Part shown: one piece after another, positions 1 through 6,989 of the stretch
Numbering within the stretch: the stretch's first letter is position 1
Layout: the number at the start of each line of letters is the position of its first letter
From: Novosphingobium profundi
Lineage (GTDB): Bacteria; Pseudomonadota; Alphaproteobacteria; Sphingomonadales; Sphingomonadaceae
Assembly (NCBI RefSeq): GCF_018491765.1
Contig: NZ_JABWCU010000007.1
Span: 1 to 64,000, forward strand
Direction of reading: 5' to 3'
Length of the DNA stretch: 64,000 nt
Translations under genes and position numbers: made by a program
Notes under the pieces: model-generated
Databases searched by the model: none
Seen by the model: the letters and a program-made list of their open reading frames with translations, nothing else
What the model was told of the DNA's origin: nothing

Positions 1-127
1 ACACCTGACGGTGCGCGTCGTCGTCCGTGGGCCCCTCCTATCGACTACCGGGATAACCGCCAGACTACCGAAAGGTGGGGTCAATATTGGACGCCGATAG
101 GGGGTCAGTTTTGCGCGCCGGTTGACA
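1..127. mobile_element. End of an IS21-family-like insertion sequence
   Basis: Two tandem copies of a 22-bp unit lie at 77-98 (GGGGTCAATATTGGACGCCG...) and 101-122 (GGGGTCAGTTTTGCGCGCCG...), and the outer copy ends in TTGACA at 122-127. Several internally repeated GGGTCA...CGCCGNT units ending in TGACA/CA are typical of IS21-family ends, where they bind the IstA transposase. No transposase coding is visible in the first 76 bases, so the body of the element lies to the left of the window. The element stops exactly where a tail tube reading frame begins, so it probably interrupted that gene. The family assignment rests on remembered end sequences, not on a search. Confidence 0.6.
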
Positions 128-137
128 AGCTGGCGGC

Positions 138-683
138 ATGGTCACTGCCGACTTCTCGGTTATCGGCACCGGCACCGAGCCTGTCGTTGATGCTGAGGGC
201 CTCGAACTTGCTTCTGCAACTGCGGTCCTAACTAACGCGACCTATGCGGCTGCTGGCACGAACGAGAAGTTCGCTGGCCCAGACGTCAAGAACATCACAA
301 TCGAAGGGCTTGGAACCGTCGATTACCAGACCCTCAACTTCACCCTAACTCCTGAGCGCTCGCCTCAGACCATGCTCGGTAGCGCATACGCTCGCGGCAT
401 CGGCACTGCGAGCAAGTCCAGCGAAATCGCTGTCACGTTCTACCGCGCAGACCTCTCGCCAGAAAAGCTCATCCGCAACGGCATCGAGAACCCAGCGGTC
501 GATATTTCGTGGGAGTATGTGATCGGCGGCGAAGGCTACAGGATCACCACAAAAGCACAGCCTTCCTTCCCAGAAGATAACGAAGATGGCGCAAACCAGA
601 TGGTCAACATCACGTTCGTTCCAGTCGGCTTCCTAGAAGGCGGCGTAGAAACGGACTTCATCGTTGAGAAGCTGACTGCATAA
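138..683 (+). CDS. Phage major tail tube protein, N-terminally truncated by the IS
   Basis: This encodes the C-terminal 181 residues or so of a siphophage tail tube subunit, which stacks in rings to form the DNA conduit. The first visible residues after the IS end read AGGMVTADFSVIGTGTEP, like the internal strand of long-tail tube proteins, and the frame is already open at 126-137. The ATG at 138 is therefore probably an internal methionine and not the native start; no ribosome-binding site precedes it. Position just upstream of the chaperones and tape measure supports the call. Without its N-terminal part the gene is probably non-functional, so the prophage is likely defective for tail formation unless another copy exists. 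Confidence 0.65.
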   Translation: MVTADFSVIGTGTEPVVDAEGLELASATAVLTNATYAAAGTNEKFAGPDVKNITIEGLGTVDYQTLNFTLTPERSPQTMLGSAYARGIGTASKSSEIAVTFYRADLSPEKLIRNGIENPAVDISWEYVIGGEGYRITTKAQPSFPEDNEDGANQMVNITFVPVGFLEGGVETDFIVEKLTA

Positions 684-716
684 GAGCCCCCAACTGTTCA
701 ACCGCAGTTAGCTTCA

Positions 717-749
717 GGAGGTAATGGTTCCCTCAGGTCCATTACCTCC
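717..749. terminator. 11-bp perfect inverted repeat after the tail tube gene
   Basis: GGAGGTAATGG (717-727) and CCATTACCTCC (739-749) form an 11-bp stem with an 11-base loop, between the tail tube stop and the next TAAATA motif. There is no T-tract, so it may be a processing site, operator or Rho-type end instead of an intrinsic terminator. The stem contains a Shine-Dalgarno-like GGAGG and an ATG, but no sensible protein begins there. Confidence 0.4.
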
Positions 750-767
750 ACCCATGAGTATCCTCAG

Positions 768-793
768 CATAAATACACGGCAGCAAGATGCTG
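768..793 (+). promoter_or_regulatory. TAAATA late-promoter-like motif plus hairpin
   Basis: CATAAATA at 768-775 is followed by the small hairpin CAGCA-AGA-TGCTG (781-793) and then the ribosome-binding site of the gene at 817. No -35 element is apparent. It is one of ten similar sites across the prophage. The same CAGCA/TGCTG stem recurs after the motif at 21,406. Confidence 0.5.
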
Positions 794-816
794 TTACAAA
801 ACCTGAGGTGAAATTA

Positions 817-1248
817 ATGTCTAAGTTCAAACTACCTACCCCTATCTCGACTGATGCTGTCTGGACGGAAATCTGGAAAGACGGTGAATGCTATGGCCAG
901 TTCAAGGTCAAGTATCAGGATATCAGTTCGCCAGAATTCAACTTGCAGTTCAAGCGCGCGGCGGACCAGCTGAGCAAGAGCGAACGCCATCGTGCAGATA
1001 ACCCCAAAACGCCAGAAGAGGTTCTACTCAAGCGCAATCTCTACATCGGCATCCTTGCTTCCAACTACATCGTAGATAGCAAGATCATTGGCTCGGACGG
1101 GGAAACGCTTCCACACAATATGGCGACGGTCCTCGAAATGCTTTTGACCCCTGAACTCTACTTCGTCGCACAGGAACTCGACCAGTTCGCTTCAACTGAA
1201 GATAACTTCAAGGCGGCGGTCGCGGCAAAGGAAGCCAAAAAAAACTAA
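817..1248 (+). CDS. Tail assembly chaperone (gpG-like)
   Basis: A 143-residue protein between the tail tube and tape measure genes, the invariant position of tail assembly chaperones that coat the tape measure during tail assembly. The start at 817 is preferred over the upstream ATG at 724 because it has GAGGTGA at a good distance and lies after a promoter-like motif and hairpin. The gene ends GCC AAA AAA AAC TAA, so a canonical A-AAA-AAC slippery heptamer sits immediately before the stop and allows a -1 shift into the downstream frame. Fold-level homology was not tested; the call rests on position, size and the frameshift site. Confidence 0.8.
   Translation: MSKFKLPTPISTDAVWTEIWKDGECYGQFKVKYQDISSPEFNLQFKRAADQLSKSERHRADNPKTPEEVLLKRNLYIGILASNYIVDSKIIGSDGETLPHNMATVLEMLLTPELYFVAQELDQFASTEDNFKAAVAAKEAKKN
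1239..1245 (+). promoter_or_regulatory. Programmed -1 ribosomal frameshift site A-AAA-AAC
   Basis: The heptamer is exactly in phase for tandem slippage: zero-frame codons are AAA (1240-1242) and AAC (1243-1245), followed by TAA. After slipping, decoding resumes at CTA (1245) and stays open to 1625, giving a 269-residue G-T fusion. This mirrors the conserved frameshift in long-tailed phages such as lambda G/GT. Confidence 0.8.
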
Positions 1249-1625
1249 TCGACAAACTGTCGTGGCAGCTAGGTCATGCACCCGGCCAACTCGAAAAGAT
1301 GTATGCCACAGCTGAAGCCTTCCGCAAGCGAGGCGAATTCACACACGCTGTTTTCGCCCAGCTTGCTGAAGAGCCAGAAATCTCCAAAGAGCATCATTCC
1401 TATTGGGATGCTTTCCGCATTCTTGAAAGTGAAAGACCAGCCGCAGGATTAGGCGGCGTTTGTCGCATCCCTTGGTCTTCCATCCTCAAATATGCCGAAC
1501 ACTACGGAATGTCCTTCGATGAGACAGAGAGGTTCGTCGATATCATCCGCGAAATGGACGCGACTGTTTTGAAGTCAGCTGAGAGCAAGCCTTCTGAACC
1601 AAAGAAGCCCAGCAAACCAAAATAA
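1245..1625 (+). CDS. Tail assembly chaperone T extension, made as a G-T frameshift fusion
   Basis: This frame is open from the slippery site and has no convincing start of its own: the ATG at 1299 lacks a ribosome-binding site. Read by -1 frameshift it adds about 126 residues to the chaperone. The extension contains YWDAFRILESERP and IPWSSILKYAEHYGMS, the kind of aromatic, short helical sequence found in T domains that contact the tape measure, and ends in a Pro/Lys/Ser-rich tail. In related phages only a few per cent of ribosomes shift, giving the needed G:GT ratio. The T assignment is from context. Confidence 0.75.
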   Translation, partial: LIDKLSWQLGHAPGQLEKMYATAEAFRKRGEFTHAVFAQLAEEPEISKEHHSYWDAFRILESERPAAGLGGVCRIPWSSILKYAEHYGMSFDETERFVDIIREMDATVLKSAESKPSEPKKPSKPK

Positions 1626-1651
1626 ATAACGGCAGTAATCCTAAGCGGAGT
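1623..1651 (+). promoter_or_regulatory. TAAATA motif upstream of the tape measure gene
   Basis: TAAATA at 1623-1628 overlaps the stop codon of the T frame and is followed by a GGCAG...CTGCC inverted repeat that spans the ribosome-binding region of the tape measure gene (ATG 1660). It is another copy of the prophage-wide motif. Overlap with the stop codon weakens this individual instance. Confidence 0.4.
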
Positions 1652-1659
1652 CCTGCCAT

Positions 1660-4600
1660 ATGTCTGAAACAGTTGTCCGCATTGTAGTTGATAGCAGCAA
1701 TGCCCGCTCCGAAAGCCTCGCTGCTGAACGCTCTCTAGACCGCTTTGGTAACGCCTCCCAGCGACTAGATCGAAACCTCGGATCACTAGACCTTCGCATT
1801 ACCAGCGTCACCCGCAACATGCGCGGAATGCGTACCGCGATTGGTACACTCGGAGTGGGCTTTCTAATCCGAGAGTTCACCCAACTCGCCGACGTATCGA
1901 CGCAAATGGACGCAAAGCTGCGCCTAGCAGCAGGTAGCCAATACTCGTTTGCTCAGGCCCAACGAGACACCCACGATATTTCCAAGCGCACTCGTAGTGA
2001 GCTTTCGAGCACGACCACGCTCTACGCAAAAATGACGCAGAACGGTAAGGCGTTGAAGGCAACTCAGGAAGAGATTGCCCGCGCAACCGAGACCGTCACG
2101 AAATCACTCAAAGTGAGCGGCGCGACCAACGGCGAAACATCCTCGACCGTGTTGCAGTTGGGTCAGGCTCTCGCATCTGGCAAGCTGGCCGGTGACGAAT
2201 TCCGTTCCCTCGCTGAGAACGCCCCTCGCCTAATGCAGCTGATTGCTGACGCGATCGGCAAGCCAAAGGGCGAACTGAAGAAGCTCGCAAGTGAAGGCAA
2301 GCTGACCAGCGAAGTGCTGTTCAAGGCCCTTTCGGATAAGCGCTTCACGGCTGCGCTTGATGAGGAATTCAACGCCATTCCGCCTACCTTTGGCGATGCG
2401 ATGACGGCAGTGAAGAACGCGGCAATTGATGCCTTCGGCGCGTTCGACAAGGGCGGCCAGTTCAGCCAGTCCATCTACAACTTCGCCACTGGTGCAACCG
2501 GCGACATGGGCAGCATCACGAAGACGATGCAGAACGCCGGTCAGACAATCTCGACCGCTCTGCGCCTCGTGATCGACAACGCATCGACACTCGGTCTCAT
2601 CCTAGGCGGTGTCGTAGCCGCTAAGATCGGCCTGTTTGCACAAACGCTAGCGGTCAATGCCGTTGGCGCGCTCGTGGCGTTCCGCAACGCAAATCTGGGC
2701 GCAGTCGCCGGAGCCCTTGCTCTCGCCCGTGTCGCTCCGGTCGCCGGCACGGCAACTATCGCACTGACCGGCCTCCGTGCAGCTGGTTCCGGCCTGTTGG
2801 CGATCTTCGGTGGTCCTATCGGTGCTGCCGTCACCGCGCTCACGGTGGCCTTTGGCTACTTCGCAGCAACCGCAGCCAACACCGCATCGGTCATGCAGAA
2901 CACCAACAACGTGATCGCTGACACAGACACCCTCATCAAGCAAATGAGCCTGTCAGGGGACGATGCGAAGACCACTGTTACCGGTGTCGGCACCGAGGCC
3001 AACAGCGCAGTTCCAAAGATCAATGCGTTCGCTGGTGCAGTCGGTGAAGCTGCTCAGAAGCTCTACGAACTGGCCGAAGCTCGCCGTGCTGCGAACGTGG
3101 CGGAACTTGAAGGCCGTCGCACCGAACTGTCCCAGCAATACACCGAACTCTACAAGGTCAGCAAGAAGGGTCGCCGTGAGGCCATGACGAGCAATCGTCC
3201 ACAGAAGCTCATGGATAACCTCAGGTCTATCGGCAATTGGGCCGGTGGCGAACTGGGCGAACTCGTTGGCGCTGGAACACCTGACGCTGAAATCGAACAG
3301 CGTATGAAGGACCTCAAGACTTCGATGGGCAACATCGACAAGTCCTTGAAGCAGATCACCGCGACCCCTCTCAAGACCATCGCTCAGGACCCCAATTTGC
3401 GCGCTCAGGCCGGTGTTGGAGGCGTCTCGACCATTCCACTTGCAGAGGGTTCAGGCAGCAAGGGCACGCACAAGAAGACTGATGCCGAGCGCGAGGCCGA
3501 GCGAGCAGCAAAGGAAGCAGAGCGCCAGAAGCAGGCAGCAGAAGACCTTTGGAGGACACTGGAAGAGAACAGGCAGATTGCTTCCAAGATGCCGATTGAG
3601 GCGGAGAAGTTCACGGCTCAGCTGGACCTACAGAATGCAGGCGGCAAGGAACTAACCGCGCAGGAAAAGGAGCGTCTATCGACCCTACTCGACCAGACCC
3701 GCGCTGCGAAACTGCTCACTGATTTGAAGGTCGCCAACGATAATGGAAAGGCCGAACTGGATTACCAGAAGCGCCGCCTGTCGATGACCGATAAGGAAGC
3801 TGCAATCGCAGAATCGGCTTGGGAGTGGGAGAAGCGAGCACTTGAGGAAAAGGTCGATCTAAGCGGCGAAGAGTACAAGGCGCAGCTGGATCAGGTGAAG
3901 GCTCGCGCTGCCGAGACCTACGAGATCGAAAAGCAGAACAGGCTCATCAAGAGCCGCGAAAGCCTGCTCCGTGACTACAGCCCGGCCAATGCGCAGGAAC
4001 TCGACCTTGAGCAGATCGCAGCAGACAGGAAGCAACTGGACCTGTTGCGCTCAAAGTCGCTTGCCGATGGCGGCATCACGGAAGAGCAGTATCGTCGTTC
4101 GCTCGACGGCCTGAACCGCGCAACCGCTGAAGTTGCTACTCGCTTCGAATACGAGTTGGGCCAGAGCATCGACCAACTCGGTAGCCAGTTCTCTGGTACG
4201 CTAGGCAAGGTCATCAGCAAGTTCGGCCAGCTAATTTCAGGTCTGGCCGATGCTGCGCGCGGTAGCTTCGGCGGCCTTGGCGCTATCGGTTCGCTCATCG
4301 AAGTGCTGGGGAAGAACACCGATGGTACCCTGAACGGAATAGGCCAGGCTGCATCGAGGGCATCGCAGAATACCCTAGATAGCATCCTTGGGCGCAACGG
4401 TCAGAAGTCGGCCCTGCTGAACCCGCTGAAGAGCCTCGGCGACGGCTTCGAAGGCTTCACCGGCGACATGAAGAAGATATTCACCGGCAAGGGACCGGGT
4501 AGTGTCGCAGGCGCAATCGGCAACACCCTCGGCAACGCTGCCTCCGGTATGCAGATGGGCCAGATGGCTGATGGCTTGATGAAGGCCCTCGGCATCGGTT

Positions 4601-5775
4601 CTAGCAGCACTGGCGCTCAGTTGGGTGGCGCGCTTGGTTCGGCGGTCTTCGGTCCCATCGGTGGCCTCATCGGCTCGATTGGCGGCGGTTTGCTCGGCGG
4701 TCTGTTCAAGAAGAAGAAGTACGGCACAGCCAGCATTTCGCTAGGCGATCAGGGATACCTGACCAGCGATGTTACGGGCAACAAGGCCGCATACAAGCAA
4801 GCCGCAACCGGCGCAGCAACCAATGTCATCAGCGGTCTGGATCAGATTGCAGACGCCCTCGGTGGCTCGCTCACTGGCTCCCCAACCGTTTCCATCGGTC
4901 AGTATAAGGGCAAGTGGCGCGTCAGCGACACCGGACGCACCGGCAAGCTCAAGGGCAACTACAGCGACGTTACTGACTTCGGCAAGGACGGTCAGGAAGC
5001 CGCAATCGAATACGCGATGAAGGTCGCTCTGCAACAAGGCGTGCTCTCGGGTATTTCGGACTTTTCGAAGCGCGTTCTGAGCGCAGCCGAAGACCTCGAC
5101 CGTGCTGTTGATCTGGCAAGCAAGTACGAGAACATCGTCAAGGAACTGGCTCGCATCGACGATCCGATTGGCGCTCCGTTGGCCGAACTCAACAAGGAGT
5201 GGAAGACCCTTCGCGAAGAAATGGTCGCCAATGCCGCTACAGCATCAGAGCTGGCGAACGTGGATCGCTACTACATGCTTCAGCGCCAGCAGATGCTTGA
5301 GGACCAGCTGTCCGACCTGAACAGCCTCAAGGACAAGCTGATGGGTGAAGGCTCCGGCCTCAGCGCAGTGACCCAGCTGAACAACAAGCTGTCTGAGTTT
5401 GCCAAGTACGAGGCCGATATCGCAGCAGGTAAGGCCGTAGACACTTCGGCCCTGTCCGCACTCGGTAGTGATATCTGGGATTTGACCAAGGATACCTACG
5501 GCACGTCCACGGCTCAGGCACAGAACATCAGGGATCGACTGCTCAGTGCCGTCGATGGAGCCTCGTCGGCCATCAACGATATCTATGCAGCTGACACGAC
5601 CGGCAACGCAGAAGCCATTGAAGCACAGACTTCAATGATTGCGGAACAGGTCAAGCAGACAAACCAGACTAATCAGACCCTAGCCGACATTTTGGAAGCC
5701 ATCAGGGCAAGCGGCAGCGTGTCTGCATGGAAGGTGAGCAGTGCAGTCAACGGCTACCAGTCGGGCACCGTGTAA
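1660..5775 (+). CDS. Phage tail tape measure protein
   Basis: A 1371-residue protein that spans the lumen of the tail and sets its length; at about 1.5 angstrom per residue it implies a tail near 200 nm. Residues about 70-240 match the tape-measure N-terminal domain, with the signature LGQALASGKLAGDEFRSL and a following block ending near KALSDK. Hydrophobic, Gly/Ala-rich stretches at about 305-345, 375-410 and 985-1018 (ending KKKK) may insert in the host membrane at DNA ejection. The middle (about 600-900) is highly charged and probably coiled coil. It follows the chaperone pair directly, as expected. The start has GGAG about 9 bases upstream. Confidence 0.92.
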   Translation: MSETVVRIVVDSSNARSESLAAERSLDRFGNASQRLDRNLGSLDLRITSVTRNMRGMRTAIGTLGVGFLIREFTQLADVSTQMDAKLRLAAGSQYSFAQAQRDTHDISKRTRSELSSTTTLYAKMTQNGKALKATQEEIARATETVTKSLKVSGATNGETSSTVLQLGQALASGKLAGDEFRSLAENAPRLMQLIADAIGKPKGELKKLASEGKLTSEVLFKALSDKRFTAALDEEFNAIPPTFGDAMTAVKNAAIDAFGAFDKGGQFSQSIYNFATGATGDMGSITKTMQNAGQTISTALRLVIDNASTLGLILGGVVAAKIGLFAQTLAVNAVGALVAFRNANLGAVAGALALARVAPVAGTATIALTGLRAAGSGLLAIFGGPIGAAVTALTVAFGYFAATAANTASVMQNTNNVIADTDTLIKQMSLSGDDAKTTVTGVGTEANSAVPKINAFAGAVGEAAQKLYELAEARRAANVAELEGRRTELSQQYTELYKVSKKGRREAMTSNRPQKLMDNLRSIGNWAGGELGELVGAGTPDAEIEQRMKDLKTSMGNIDKSLKQITATPLKTIAQDPNLRAQAGVGGVSTIPLAEGSGSKGTHKKTDAEREAERAAKEAERQKQAAEDLWRTLEENRQIASKMPIEAEKFTAQLDLQNAGGKELTAQEKERLSTLLDQTRAAKLLTDLKVANDNGKAELDYQKRRLSMTDKEAAIAESAWEWEKRALEEKVDLSGEEYKAQLDQVKARAAETYEIEKQNRLIKSRESLLRDYSPANAQELDLEQIAADRKQLDLLRSKSLADGGITEEQYRRSLDGLNRATAEVATRFEYELGQSIDQLGSQFSGTLGKVISKFGQLISGLADAARGSFGGLGAIGSLIEVLGKNTDGTLNGIGQAASRASQNTLDSILGRNGQKSALLNPLKSLGDGFEGFTGDMKKIFTGKGPGSVAGAIGNTLGNAASGMQMGQMADGLMKALGIGSSSTGAQLGGALGSAVFGPIGGLIGSIGGGLLGGLFKKKKYGTASISLGDQGYLTSDVTGNKAAYKQAATGAATNVISGLDQIADALGGSLTGSPTVSIGQYKGKWRVSDTGRTGKLKGNYSDVTDFGKDGQEAAIEYAMKVALQQGVLSGISDFSKRVLSAAEDLDRAVDLASKYENIVKELARIDDPIGAPLAELNKEWKTLREEMVANAATASELANVDRYYMLQRQQMLEDQLSDLNSLKDKLMGEGSGLSAVTQLNNKLSEFAKYEADIAAGKAVDTSALSALGSDIWDLTKDTYGTSTAQAQNIRDRLLSAVDGASSAINDIYAADTTGNAEAIEAQTSMIAEQVKQTNQTNQTLADILEAIRASGSVSAWKVSSAVNGYQSGTV

Positions 5776-5778
5776 ATA
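5773..5778 (+). promoter_or_regulatory. TAAATA motif at the tape measure stop
   Basis: GTGTAAATAGTGG overlaps the tape measure stop codon and lies 15 bases before the ATG at 5794, with GGGGAGGTGA between. No clear hairpin follows, which makes it the weakest copy of the motif. Confidence 0.3.
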
Positions 5779-5793
5779 GTGGGGAGGTGACAA

Positions 5794-6168
5794 ATGGCCA
5801 TTGATCCAGAACGCGGTTCGTTCGTCCAGCAGGAATACAGGTACGCAGAATCTATCAACAATGACGTTCTAGCTGAGCAGTCTCAGGCCCGTGTCATTCC
5901 GCTTGATACGAACCTCGATATGGAAGCTGCACAGGCTCTTGCAGATGAAGTCCTAGCTGAACAGCGATACGTCTCCCAAGCCTACAGCGTCACCTTTCAA
6001 GGTGTTGATGTGATTGAGGATGAAGACCTCGTTGGCTCACCACCGACATTTCTCTGCAACTTCTACGACTGGCCTGTCCGAGTGACAGAGCGTTTGACCA
6101 CCATCAGCGTCAACGTCGATTACAAGAACTGGATCACAACCGTGGTCATGAAAGGGCCGATCAAATGA
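5794..6168 (+). CDS. Putative distal tail protein, small
   Basis: A 124-residue protein directly after the tape measure gene, with a strong GGGGAGGTGA ribosome-binding site. Its stop overlaps the next start (ATGA), so the two are translationally coupled. Small minor tail proteins that cap the tape measure or join tube to tip occupy this position in siphophages. The C-terminal half is beta-rich (FLCNFYDWPVRVTERL). The sequence is not recognised and the role is inferred from position only. Confidence 0.6.
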   Translation: MAIDPERGSFVQQEYRYAESINNDVLAEQSQARVIPLDTNLDMEAAQALADEVLAEQRYVSQAYSVTFQGVDVIEDEDLVGSPPTFLCNFYDWPVRVTERLTTISVNVDYKNWITTVVMKGPIK

Positions 6169-6944
6169 TCTCACAACCATTCCTCCTAGTCGCACAGCCA
6201 ATGACGTTTGAGACTACGGACTTTGAACTCGCAGCGGCTCCGGGCGTGAACCTGACCAATGACAACATGGACATGGAATGGCGTTCAGTCGGCCTGAACG
6301 ATACCTATGTCGTGCTTGGTTGCTTGGCAGTCGTAGACACAATTGCGGTGTTGCACACCAACCAGCGAACCACTGATACCATCCGTGTTCGTGCTGGTGC
6401 TACATGGGACGAAACTGCGACCAATTCAGTCTATGATAGCGGCGTCCTGCCTGCATTCGAGGGCAACAAAGAAGACCCCTACACGACGAAAACGATCATC
6501 GACCTAGGGCAGTCCGTGCAGGCTCCATTCTGGCGCATCGACTTCTTTTCACCGGGCCACCCTGACGGTCAGGTCAAGGCTGCTCGTGTCGTGATGGGCG
6601 AGCGTTTCGAGGTGCCAACCGGCATCAACTACGGTTGGGAAAAGGTCCTGTATGATGACAGCATTATCACCACCGGCCCCAACTACGAGGACGTTCAGGA
6701 ATACCCAAGTCGCCCCGGCGTAAAGGCCACAATCGGTCAGGTAGATGAAGCCGATTTCGTTGCCTTGGACCCATTCCTCATGAGGGCAGGCTTCAAGAAG
6801 CCAGTGCTGTTCGCTCCTGAACCCGATAACCTAGATACTGCACAGCACTGGACCGTCTATGGTCGTATGAAGGGTAGCAAATGGCAGAACCCATACCATA
6901 AATGGTGGGAGATAGATATCGAGGTATCTGGCCTAAGAGCCTAA
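6165..6944 (+). CDS. Putative distal tail or baseplate protein
   Basis: A 259-residue protein whose start overlaps the preceding stop. It has many Trp, Asp and Thr residues and alternating hydrophobics (MEWRSVGLNDTYVVLG; FWRIDFFSPGHPDGQ), consistent with a jelly-roll tail structural protein. It sits between the tape measure and the tip protein, where distal-tail or gpK/L-type minor tail proteins occur. No catalytic motif is visible. The product name is inferred from context. Confidence 0.6.
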   Translation: MISQPFLLVAQPMTFETTDFELAAAPGVNLTNDNMDMEWRSVGLNDTYVVLGCLAVVDTIAVLHTNQRTTDTIRVRAGATWDETATNSVYDSGVLPAFEGNKEDPYTTKTIIDLGQSVQAPFWRIDFFSPGHPDGQVKAARVVMGERFEVPTGINYGWEKVLYDDSIITTGPNYEDVQEYPSRPGVKATIGQVDEADFVALDPFLMRAGFKKPVLFAPEPDNLDTAQHWTVYGRMKGSKWQNPYHKWWEIDIEVSGLRA

Positions 6945-6960
6945 GCACGACCTTACCTCA

Positions 6961-6979
6961 TAAATATCCGACAGGATAT
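6961..6979 (+). promoter_or_regulatory. TAAATA motif overlapping a perfect hairpin
   Basis: TAAATA at 6961-6966 overlaps the hairpin ATATCC-GACA-GGATAT (6964-6979), followed by GGGGTGA and the GTG start at 6990. The gap between the upstream stop and this gene is only about 45 bases, so the motif fills it almost entirely. Confidence 0.5.
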
Positions 6980-6989
6980 GGGGTGAAAT

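Noticed and set aside
724-816. Upstream ATG start for the G chaperone at 724
   Set aside because: It lies inside an 11-bp inverted repeat, is separated from the gene by a promoter-like motif and hairpin, and gives a non-conserved Pro-rich extension; ATG 817 has GAGGTGA.
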